This document shows positions 33,678-40,633 of a DNA stretch of 42,605 nucleotides, piece after piece. Position numbers and translations under genes: made by a program. Origin of the DNA: Microscillaceae bacterium (GTDB taxonomy: Bacteria; Bacteroidota; Bacteroidia; Cytophagales; Microscillaceae). The notes beneath the pieces were generated by a model. The model was not told the DNA's origin and searched no databases. It saw only the letters and a list, made by a program, of their open reading frames with translations. Where the stretch lies: positions 1-42,605 of the forward strand of contig JANWZA010000012.1 in NCBI GenBank assembly GCA_025054775.1, in the 5' to 3' direction. The number at the start of each line of letters is the position of its first letter. The first letter of the stretch is position 1.

Positions 33678-34709
33678 TTATCTTATTCCACGCAGGGCTA
33701 ATGCTCTATGGTATAGCTGTGCATTGCGGTTGTGTTCGGCAGAGGTTACGGCAAAGTTATGGTAACCTGAAAAATCGTCTTTGGCACAAAAAAACATATA
33801 ATTATGTTTTTCATAATTCAGAACTGCCTCAATGCTACGGGTAGTAGGCAAATTGATAGGAGCGGGAGGTAGTCCTGGATAGCGATAAGTATTGAAGGGA
33901 GAGTCGATTTCTAAATGGCTTTTAAGCACGCGTTTAAGGTTAAAATTTTGGTGAGCAAATACTACGGTGGGGTCGGCTTCTAGTCGCATATTTTTCCGCA
34001 GACGGTTGATATATACTCCTGCAATTCGGGGCTTTTCATCTTCTTTGGTGGTTTCTGCTTGTACTATGGAGGCTAAAATACTTACTTGAATAGGGGTAAG
34101 TCCTAATTCTTGGGCTTTTTGGCGGCGCTCTTTTGTCCAAAAATTTTGGTATTCTTTATACATTCTATCCACAAAACTTTGAGCTGAGATATTCCAATAC
34201 ACTTGGTAAGTATTTGGTAAGAACATAGCCATAACTGTAGTACTATCAAAGCCATATTTGGCTAATTTGGTATTGTCTTTCAAGATATTAGCCAACTCTT
34301 GTTCGCTAAATTCTAATTCTTTGGCAATAGCTTTTATCAAATCTTTTTTTAAACGGATATTGTGAAAGGAAATGTTAATAGGAGTTTGCAGCCCTTTGCG
34401 AAGCATTTGTACTACTTCCCAATTATTCGCATTTCTTCTGATTAAGTATCTACCTGGCTTTACATTGTCTTGATAGTTGAGCAATTTAGATAAAAAAGCA
34501 AACGATACTTCATCATGTACAATTCGTTTCTTTTTTAGGCTATCCAATACTTGCTTAAACTTTGCCCCTGTGGGAATGTAAAAATAAATATCAGGTTTGC
34601 CTATTTGAAAATTCGCTGTCCTTAGAATTTGATAAACGTAAAAAGAGATACTAATTATGGTAAAAGATAAGACCGTAATCAAAATCAAGCCTTTAGATTT
34701 AATATGCAT
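33678..34709 (-). CDS. mltG: Endolytic murein transglycosylase
   Basis: A 343-residue protein with an N-terminal membrane anchor (residues 8-27) and a YceG/MltG catalytic domain. A LysM-like part (YIPTGAKFKQVLDSLKK) is followed by KPGRYLIRRNANNWEVVQML, FLPNTYQVYW, the catalytic Glu219 in ILASIVQAETTKEDEK, IAGVYINRLRKNMRLEADPT, and SPFNTYRYPGLPPAPINLP. MltG cuts nascent glycan strands in the periplasm and sets their length. Length is normal for the family (330-350). It stands upstream of the subtilase gene on the same strand; a functional link is not implied. The divergent ettA gene starts 186 bases away. Confidence 0.94.
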   Translation of the reverse strand: MHIKSKGLILITVLSFTIISISFYVYQILRTANFQIGKPDIYFYIPTGAKFKQVLDSLKKKRIVHDEVSFAFLSKLLNYQDNVKPGRYLIRRNANNWEVVQMLRKGLQTPINISFHNIRLKKDLIKAIAKELEFSEQELANILKDNTKLAKYGFDSTTVMAMFLPNTYQVYWNISAQSFVDRMYKEYQNFWTKERRQKAQELGLTPIQVSILASIVQAETTKEDEKPRIAGVYINRLRKNMRLEADPTVVFAHQNFNLKRVLKSHLEIDSPFNTYRYPGLPPAPINLPTTRSIEAVLNYEKHNYMFFCAKDDFSGYHNFAVTSAEHNRNAQLYHRALALRGIR

Positions 34710-34834
34710 ATTTTACGAAAAAAGGAACTTTAAGAGAGCAAGTTTATACTTTTTTGGAAAATAGCAATAACTTCGCCAAATATTAGTTCTCAAAAAAATT
34801 AACACTATAAAGCACGAGTTTTGTTACAAAACAG

Positions 34835-34863
34835 TTGTTTTTTCGCTAAAATAAATACATTTG
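34835..34863 (+). promoter_or_regulatory. Promoter of ettA
   Basis: TACATTTG at 34856-34863 is an exact -7 match, with TTG at 34835-34837 and an 18-base spacer, close to the Bacteroidota TTTG/TAnnTTTG layout. It lies 31 bases before the ettA ATG. Confidence 0.65.
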
Positions 34864-34894
34864 TAAAAATTTTTGTCGCTTAACCCTTTTTAAT

Positions 34895-36559
34895 ATGGCA
34901 AACGAAACTATAATCTTTTCAATGGTAGGGGTGAGCAAAACTTACCCTCCTAAAAAACAGGTACTGAAAAATATCTACCTTTCTTTTTTCTATGGGGCAA
35001 AAATCGGAGTAATAGGACTAAATGGCTCAGGAAAATCCTCACTTTTACGAATTATTGCAGGTAAAGATAAAGACTATCAAGGAGAAGTAGTGTTCTCCCC
35101 AGGATATAGTGTGGGAATGCTAGAGCAAGAGCCTGAATTAGACAAAACTAAAACCGTAATAGAAGTGGTAAAAGAAGCCGTACAAGAAACAGTGGATTTA
35201 CTAAATAAATTTGAGGAAATTAACCTCAAATTTACCGAACCTGATGCTGATTATGATAAGCTTTTAGAAGAGCAAGGCAAAGTCCAAGAAAAACTAGACC
35301 AACTAGATGCTTGGACTCTAGACGCAAGGTTAGAAAAAGCTATGGATGCTCTACGCTGTCCTCCACCTGATACTCCCATTGCTGTACTTTCAGGAGGTGA
35401 AAAAAGACGAGTAGCCCTTTGCCGCTTACTTCTACAACAACCCGATATATTGCTATTGGACGAGCCTACTAACCACCTTGACGCCGAGTCAGTACAATGG
35501 TTAGAGCAACATTTGCAACAATACAAAGGCACAGTAATTGCCGTTACCCACGACCGCTACTTCCTAGATAATGTAGCAGGCTGGATTTTAGAACTCGACC
35601 GAGGCGAGGGAATTCCTTGGAAAGGTAATTACTCCTCGTGGTTAGAACAAAAGAAAAATCGGTTAGCCCAAGAGGAAAAAATCGAATCCAAACGCCAAAA
35701 AACTCTAGAACGTGAGCTTGAATGGATACGTATGACTCCCAAAGCTCGCCAAGCTAAAAACAAAGCCCGCTTGAATAATTATGAAAAACTACTTAACGAA
35801 GAGATTAAACAAAAGGAAGCAAAATTAGAACTATTTATTCCACCTGGACCTCGTTTAGGAAATAAAGTAATTGAGGCAAAAAATGTTAGCAAAGCCTATG
35901 GTAACAAACTTCTGTTTGAAAATCTCAGCTTTTCGCTGCCACCCGCAGGCATTGTAGGTGTTATTGGACCGAATGGTGCAGGAAAATCTACTTTATTTAA
36001 GCTAATAATAGGGCAAGTCAAACCCGATACAGGGGAATTTGAAATAGGTGAAACAGTAAAAATTGCATACGTAGACCAAGAACATGACAACCTCAAACCC
36101 GACCAAACCGTTTTTGAGGCTATCTCTGGAGGTGCAGAGGTGATAACACTAGGAGGAAAAGAAGTAAATGCACGTGCTTACGTAAGCAAATTCAATTTTA
36201 GCGGAGCAGACCAAGAGAAAAAAATCAGTATGCTCTCAGGAGGAGAACGTAATCGCGTTCACCTAGCAATGGCCTTGAAACAAGGTGGAAATCTCATTTT
36301 ACTTGACGAGCCAACCAATGACCTTGACGTAAACACCATGCGCGCCCTAGAGGAAGCCCTTGAAAACTTTGCAGGCTGTGCTGTCATAATTTCTCACGAC
36401 AGGTGGTTTTTAGATAGAGTTGCTACTCATATTTTAGCTTTCGAAGGTAATTCGCAAGTCTATTGGTTTGAAGGCAATTATTCAGAATATGAAGAGAATC
36501 GCAAAAAGCGCCTCGGTGAGGAAGCTCCCAAACGTATCAAATACAAAAGTTTGGTGTAA
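34895..36559 (+). CDS. ettA: Energy-dependent translational throttle protein (ABC-F ATPase)
   Basis: A 554-residue soluble protein with two ABC cassettes and no membrane segments. Cassette 1 has Walker A GLNGSGKSSLLR (41-52), signature VLSGGEKRRVALCRLLL and Walker B ILLLDEPTNHLDAES. Cassette 2 has GPNGAGKSTLFKLI, MLSGGERNRVHLAMAL and ILLDEPTNDLDVN. The linker between them contains EWIRMTPKARQAKNKARLN, and the arm region of cassette 1 fits EttA. The VSKTYPPKKQVLKNI start is also typical. EttA binds the ribosomal E site and gates the first elongation steps according to ATP/ADP. Length and motifs match the EttA subfamily rather than Uup or YheS types. Confidence 0.94.
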   Translation: MANETIIFSMVGVSKTYPPKKQVLKNIYLSFFYGAKIGVIGLNGSGKSSLLRIIAGKDKDYQGEVVFSPGYSVGMLEQEPELDKTKTVIEVVKEAVQETVDLLNKFEEINLKFTEPDADYDKLLEEQGKVQEKLDQLDAWTLDARLEKAMDALRCPPPDTPIAVLSGGEKRRVALCRLLLQQPDILLLDEPTNHLDAESVQWLEQHLQQYKGTVIAVTHDRYFLDNVAGWILELDRGEGIPWKGNYSSWLEQKKNRLAQEEKIESKRQKTLERELEWIRMTPKARQAKNKARLNNYEKLLNEEIKQKEAKLELFIPPGPRLGNKVIEAKNVSKAYGNKLLFENLSFSLPPAGIVGVIGPNGAGKSTLFKLIIGQVKPDTGEFEIGETVKIAYVDQEHDNLKPDQTVFEAISGGAEVITLGGKEVNARAYVSKFNFSGADQEKKISMLSGGERNRVHLAMALKQGGNLILLDEPTNDLDVNTMRALEEALENFAGCAVIISHDRWFLDRVATHILAFEGNSQVYWFEGNYSEYEENRKKRLGEEAPKRIKYKSLV

Positions 36560-36783
36560 AGTATACCTAAAAAAACAAAGTGATTCTTGTATCCTATAAA
36601 AGTAAATCCTTGAAAATCAAACTAGAAATCAACTAAATCATAGCATCGCATACCTACTTAACTGCTTTCATCAAAATTATCTTCATAAGAGGTACAAGCA
36701 TTTACTTGCTTGTGCCAACAAGAAAAGCTAAAAATCTAGCAGGCTGAACTATCTAAACAACTTTCTATTTTGTTTTTCTATTA

Positions 36784-36791
36784 TATCTTTG
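36784..36791 (+). promoter_or_regulatory. Candidate -7 element for the uridine kinase gene
   Basis: TATCTTTG is an exact TAnnTTTG match, 64 bases before the ATG at 36856. The rest of the 296-base spacer after ettA holds nothing else I can support. Confidence 0.5.
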
Positions 36792-36855
36792 CGTACAATA
36801 TTTGGTAATGCTTCCCTAATTCCAATTACCAAGTATTTTTTTAGTCTTTTATCCA

Positions 36856-37494
36856 ATGAAACCCTATCTTATCGGTATCACGGGCGGAAGTGGCTCAGGT
36901 AAAACAACTTTACTTAAACGCCTGCTCAAGCAATTCAAAGAAACTGACGTTTGCCTCATCTCACAAGACCATTACTACAAACCAATTGAGGAGCAGCAAA
37001 TAGACGAGCAGGGAGTAGTCAATTTTGACCTTCCCGAGGCTGTAAACTTAGATAAATTTTATGAAGATATTTTCCAGCTTTGTCAAGGAAAGATAGTAGA
37101 AAAATTAGAATATACCTTCAATAACCCCCAGAAAACGCCTGATTTGCTTATCTTCAAGCCTGCTCCTGTTATTTTGGTAGAAGGTTTGTTCATTTTTCAC
37201 TATCAACCTATTAGAGAATTGCTAAATCTCAAAATTATTATTGATGTAGAAGAGCATATTCGCCTCAAACGCCGTATCTTGCGCGATAATCAAGAGCGGG
37301 GTTATGATTTACACGACGTATTGTATAGATATGAAAAGCATGTTTCTCCCTCATATAAGCGATATATTGCAGCTTACCGTTATGAAGCAGATTTAATAAT
37401 TCCTAATCATCATCATTTTGATAATGCTTTTGAAGTGCTTTGTGCCTTTATAGAAACTAAAATCCAAAAAGTATCCCAAAATATTTCACAATAG
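36856..37494 (+). CDS. udk: Uridine kinase
   Basis: A 212-residue P-loop kinase. Walker A is IGITGGSGSGKTTLLKRL (residues 6-23), followed by CLISQDHYYKP, VNFDLPEAVNLDKFYEDI, and PVILVEGLFIFHYQPIREL. The lid/helix LKRRILRDNQERGYD precedes VSPSYKRYIAAYRYEADLII. It phosphorylates uridine and cytidine to UMP and CMP in pyrimidine salvage. Length is normal. It converges with pyrE, another UMP-forming gene, with only 3 bases between the stop codons. Confidence 0.9.
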   Translation: MKPYLIGITGGSGSGKTTLLKRLLKQFKETDVCLISQDHYYKPIEEQQIDEQGVVNFDLPEAVNLDKFYEDIFQLCQGKIVEKLEYTFNNPQKTPDLLIFKPAPVILVEGLFIFHYQPIRELLNLKIIIDVEEHIRLKRRILRDNQERGYDLHDVLYRYEKHVSPSYKRYIAAYRYEADLIIPNHHHFDNAFEVLCAFIETKIQKVSQNISQ

Positions 37495-37497
37495 AAA

Positions 37498-38166
37498 TCA
37501 AAGGATGGGGCTTTCAAGACACCACGTTTCAGGACTATTACGCCATTCGTGTAAAGATGCCATTGTCTTTTCGCTCAAATCATATCTTTTTTGCACTTCA
37601 ATAAGCAAAGTATTATAGTTACAAAGACTTTCCACCAAAATCCCTGCCTCTTGAAAAGCACGCATAGCTATGTCAAAGCCGTAATTAAACACTGCCACTA
37701 TTCCTAATACCCGTACACTTGGCTCACTATGTCGTAAGGACTCAGCTGCTTGCAGGCTACTTCTTCCCGTAGAAATTACGTCTTCAACTACGACAATTTG
37801 GGCATCAGGAAAAAGTGAACCCTCTACCAAATTTTCTTTACCATGTTCTTTGGGCTTAGAGCGAACATATACAAAAGGCAAATTTAGCGAGTCAGCCACC
37901 AAAACTCCCTGCGGAATACCTGCCGTAGCCACCCCTGCAATCATAGATACTTTTGAAAACTTACTTTGAATAAGCGAAACCAAATTCTTCTTCAGAAAGC
38001 TACGAATTTCAGGAAAGGAGAGCGTTTGCCTTACATCACAATATATTGGGGAGTTCCAACCTGAAGACCACTTAAAAGCAGGAGGCTCAAACCGAAATTG
38101 CACCGCTTGAATTGCTAACAAGTAGTGAGCTACCTGCATAGCAACTTGGCGTTCTTCTTGTGTCAT
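37498..38166 (-). CDS. pyrE: Orotate phosphoribosyltransferase
   Basis: A 222-residue enzyme. It shows AVQFRFEPPAFKWSSGWNSP with IYCDVRQTLSFP (substrate pocket), IAGVATAGIPQGVLVADSLN, FVYVRSKPKEHGKENLVEGS (flexible loop) and the PRPP motif IVVVEDVISTGRSSLQAAE. It makes orotidine monophosphate from orotate and PRPP, the fifth step of pyrimidine synthesis. I use the ATG at 38166, since the only in-frame codon further up is a TTG at 38175. The C-terminus overlaps nothing but abuts udk on the other strand. Confidence 0.94.
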   Translation of the reverse strand: MTQEERQVAMQVAHYLLAIQAVQFRFEPPAFKWSSGWNSPIYCDVRQTLSFPEIRSFLKKNLVSLIQSKFSKVSMIAGVATAGIPQGVLVADSLNLPFVYVRSKPKEHGKENLVEGSLFPDAQIVVVEDVISTGRSSLQAAESLRHSEPSVRVLGIVAVFNYGFDIAMRAFQEAGILVESLCNYNTLLIEVQKRYDLSEKTMASLHEWRNSPETWCLESPIL

Positions 38167-38498
38167 AAAAAACAAGTTCTTAGGTAATTTTTAGTTTGTA
38201 AGCTGAATAGCAAAAAAATACACAAAGTTTTTTAGCGTTTGTTGAGGCTAAGTATATCAAAATATCCAAGCCACATAAACCCTAGTAAAAATAGTTATAA
38301 GATTTCAAATATGAAAAAATAGACATTGTTTAGAATTTGTAAGTAGCATAAATCTAACCCATAACTTATTGATTTTCAGTGCTAATTTCTCTTAAAATAT
38401 TTCTATAAACTCCATTCAAGTTACAAAGAAACATTTACCCATGATTTTCTTTAACATTTTTTTAAGCATTCCTTTTACTGCTTAAGCTAAGCAAAAGT

Positions 38499-38577
38499 AA
38501 AGGGGCGAGACTTTGCAGGACTTTATTTACGTTTAGTGCTTCATGTTAAGCCATTCGGGCTTGCCCTTTCAATCATT
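38499..38577 (+). repeat. Imperfect dispersed repeat, copy B
   Basis: This copy of the repeat at 7792-7878 lies inside the 619-base spacer between pyrE and crtI. Its best preserved part is the end, CTTGCCCTTTCAATC, followed directly by an ATG. The rest of the spacer (38167-38498) is AT-rich and shows no gene. Confidence 0.5.
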
Positions 38578-38743
38578 ATGAAAAATCACTCTTTTATCTA
38601 CTTTATCTACTTTTCTAGTAGTTCCCCTCTTTGCCTCAACTGAAAAGAATATAAAAGATAGTAATTGGAAAGGTAAGTTAGAGAATAGTTATTTTCAAGT
38701 TTCGTTTATTTTCAAACAACTTACAAACCTTTGTAGTTTCTGA
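38578..38743 (+). pseudogene. Possible broken small exported protein
   Basis: ATG at 38578 opens only 21 codons, but the +1 frame from 38582 reads KITLLSTLSTFLVVPLFAST and continues 53 codons to a TGA at 38741. That piece looks like a signal peptide followed by a polar chain (EKNIKDSNWKGKLENSYFQV). Adding two As to the A5 tract after the ATG would restore MKKITLL. This may be a decayed gene or chance in AT-rich DNA; a near-consensus crtI promoter (AACCTTTG at 38726-38733) lies inside it. Confidence 0.25.
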
Positions 38744-38785
38744 TTAAGTTTGTGAATATTATTTTTTCATTTTAACAGAAGAATT

Positions 38786-40276
38786 ATGCCTTCTTTTACT
38801 AAGAAAATTGTTGTTATTGGAGCGGGTTTTGCAGGTATGTCTGCAGCTACTTTTTTAGCTCAAAAAGGATATGAGGTGAGTCTGTTAGAGAAACACGCCA
38901 TTGCAGGAGGTAGAGCTAGAATGTTTGAAAGTCAGGGCTTTCGATATGATATGGGGCCTAGTTGGTATTGGATGCCCGACGTTTTTGAACGATACTTCGC
39001 TCAGTTTGGCAAACGAGTAAGCGACTATTACGAATTAGTACGGCTCAATCCCTCCTATCGTATTATTTTTGGTGAAAATGATATTTGGAACATTCCTGCT
39101 TATATGCACGAATTTAGCGAAATGTTAGAAAGAATTGAAGCAGGAAGTAGTAAAAAATTAGCCAAATTTTTAGCTCAAGCTGCTTACAAATACCGTGTAG
39201 GAATCCAAGATTTAGTATATAAGCCTAGCCGTTCCATTTGGGAATTTGCGGATAGCCGTTTGCTTGTAGCTTTATTTCACATGGATGTATTTCAATCTAT
39301 GCATACTCATGTGAGGCGGTTCTTCAAAAATCCAAAAATTATTCAACTCATGGAATTTCCTATTCTTTTTCTGGGAGCTTTACCTGAAAATACGCCTGCT
39401 CTCTACAGCCTTATGAACTATGCTGACATAATTTTGGGAACGTGGTATCCTATAGGAGGAATGTATGAAATTGTAAAAGCTATGCAAACTCTCGCCCAAG
39501 AACAAGGTGTAAGATTTTATTTTAACCAAGATGTAAAACAAATTGCTATAAGGCAAGGAAAAGCTTACAAAGTGATTACCCAAACCAATGATTTTGAGGC
39601 TGATGTAGTAGTAGTGGGAGCAGATTATCACCATGCAGAAACCAATTTCCTACCTCCTGAATATCAATCATATTCAGAAAAATATTGGGCAAGCCGTATT
39701 CTAGCTCCCTCTTGCTTAATTTTTTATGTAGGCTTGAATAAAAAACTCAAAAATGTCTTGCACCACAATCTTTTTTTTGATACCGACTTTATGCAACATG
39801 CCCACGAAATTTATACCACACCACGATGGCCCCAAAATCCGTTGTTTTATGTATCTGTCCCTTCTGTTACCGATGAGAGTGTGGCTCCCCGAGGATGTGA
39901 AAACTTATTTTTTCTTATCCCTACGGCACATGATTTGGAAGACAAGCCAGAAATTAGAGAACACTATTTTAAGATAATAATTGACCGTTTTGAAAGAATT
40001 ACAGGTGAGAACATTCGCCAACATATTGTATTTCAGCGGAGCTATGCTCATAATGATTTCAAAAACGATTACAATGCGTTCAAAGGCAATGCCTATGGTT
40101 TAGCAAATACCCTAACGCAAACTGCTATTCTCAAACCTTCGCTCAAAAGTAAGAAAGTAAAAAACTTGTTTTATACAGGGCAGCTCACTGTACCTGGCCC
40201 AGGTGTACCGCCTTCGCTTATTTCAGGAGAGGTAGTAGCTAAAGAAATTGCCAAAGAATATGATAGATGGAATTAG
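38786..40276 (+). CDS. crtI: Phytoene desaturase-type carotenoid oxidoreductase
   Basis: A 496-residue flavoprotein of the CrtI family. Its N-terminal dinucleotide fold reads KKIVVIGAGFAGMSAATFLA, then LLEKHAIAGGRARMFESQGF and RYDMGPSWYWMPDVFERYF. Later parts show YPIGGMYEIVKAMQTLAQEQ, ADVVVVGADYHHAETNFLP, and the C-terminal LFYTGQLTVPGPGVPPSLIS with GEVVAKEIA, all CrtI signatures. It desaturates phytoene toward lycopene or neurosporene, so the organism probably makes carotenoids. The phytoene synthase gene usually next to it is not within the following 2.3 kb. A 31-base tandem duplication covers its stop codon. Confidence 0.9.
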   Translation: MPSFTKKIVVIGAGFAGMSAATFLAQKGYEVSLLEKHAIAGGRARMFESQGFRYDMGPSWYWMPDVFERYFAQFGKRVSDYYELVRLNPSYRIIFGENDIWNIPAYMHEFSEMLERIEAGSSKKLAKFLAQAAYKYRVGIQDLVYKPSRSIWEFADSRLLVALFHMDVFQSMHTHVRRFFKNPKIIQLMEFPILFLGALPENTPALYSLMNYADIILGTWYPIGGMYEIVKAMQTLAQEQGVRFYFNQDVKQIAIRQGKAYKVITQTNDFEADVVVVGADYHHAETNFLPPEYQSYSEKYWASRILAPSCLIFYVGLNKKLKNVLHHNLFFDTDFMQHAHEIYTTPRWPQNPLFYVSVPSVTDESVAPRGCENLFFLIPTAHDLEDKPEIREHYFKIIIDRFERITGENIRQHIVFQRSYAHNDFKNDYNAFKGNAYGLANTLTQTAILKPSLKSKKVKNLFYTGQLTVPGPGVPPSLISGEVVAKEIAKEYDRWN

Positions 40277-40317
40277 TACATTCTAAGAATATGATAGATG
40301 GAATTAGTACATTCTAA
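40256..40317 (+). repeat. Perfect 31-base tandem duplication at the end of crtI
   Basis: The unit from GAATATGATAGATGGAATTA onwards occupies 40256-40286 and is repeated without change at 40287-40317. The first copy includes the last six codons and the stop of crtI; the second is silent downstream DNA. Confidence 0.95.
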
Positions 40318-40633
40318 AAAGTAAGGGTTAGTTTTTCCTGATATTCCTTGTAAGTTTTCAGCATATAAGATGGGTATCTTTGAAATAGCTAAATCTGCCC
40401 AAACCTCTATCTTTGTAACTACCTCCATCAAACAGGCTTCTATTTTGTGGAAAATACACATTTTTTATAAACCTAGCTTCTACATACAACAAGTAAAATT
40501 TTGGAAGTAAACAAAATTGAAAAATAAAATCTTTTTTTTTTCAATTAAAAAAAAATTTTATTATATTTACTCACGAAAAATAAGTATTTACAAATGGTTT
40601 TTAATTACAAATCAAATAAAATTTTTGCTGTTT
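40318..40633 (+). promoter_or_regulatory. Leader region of the large secreted protein gene
   Basis: No gene is convincing here. Two exact -7 matches, TATCTTTG at 40375-40382 and 40408-40415, lie 33 bases apart, and a near match TATATTTA at 40562-40569 lies 65 bases before the ATG. The nearest one would give an ordinary leader; the two exact ones imply a leader of more than 200 bases. Confidence 0.35.

Noticed and set aside
40273-40461. A 62-codon minus-strand frame after crtI
   Set aside because: It ends inside the 31-base duplication, has no family likeness, and two promoter-like plus-strand motifs fall within it.
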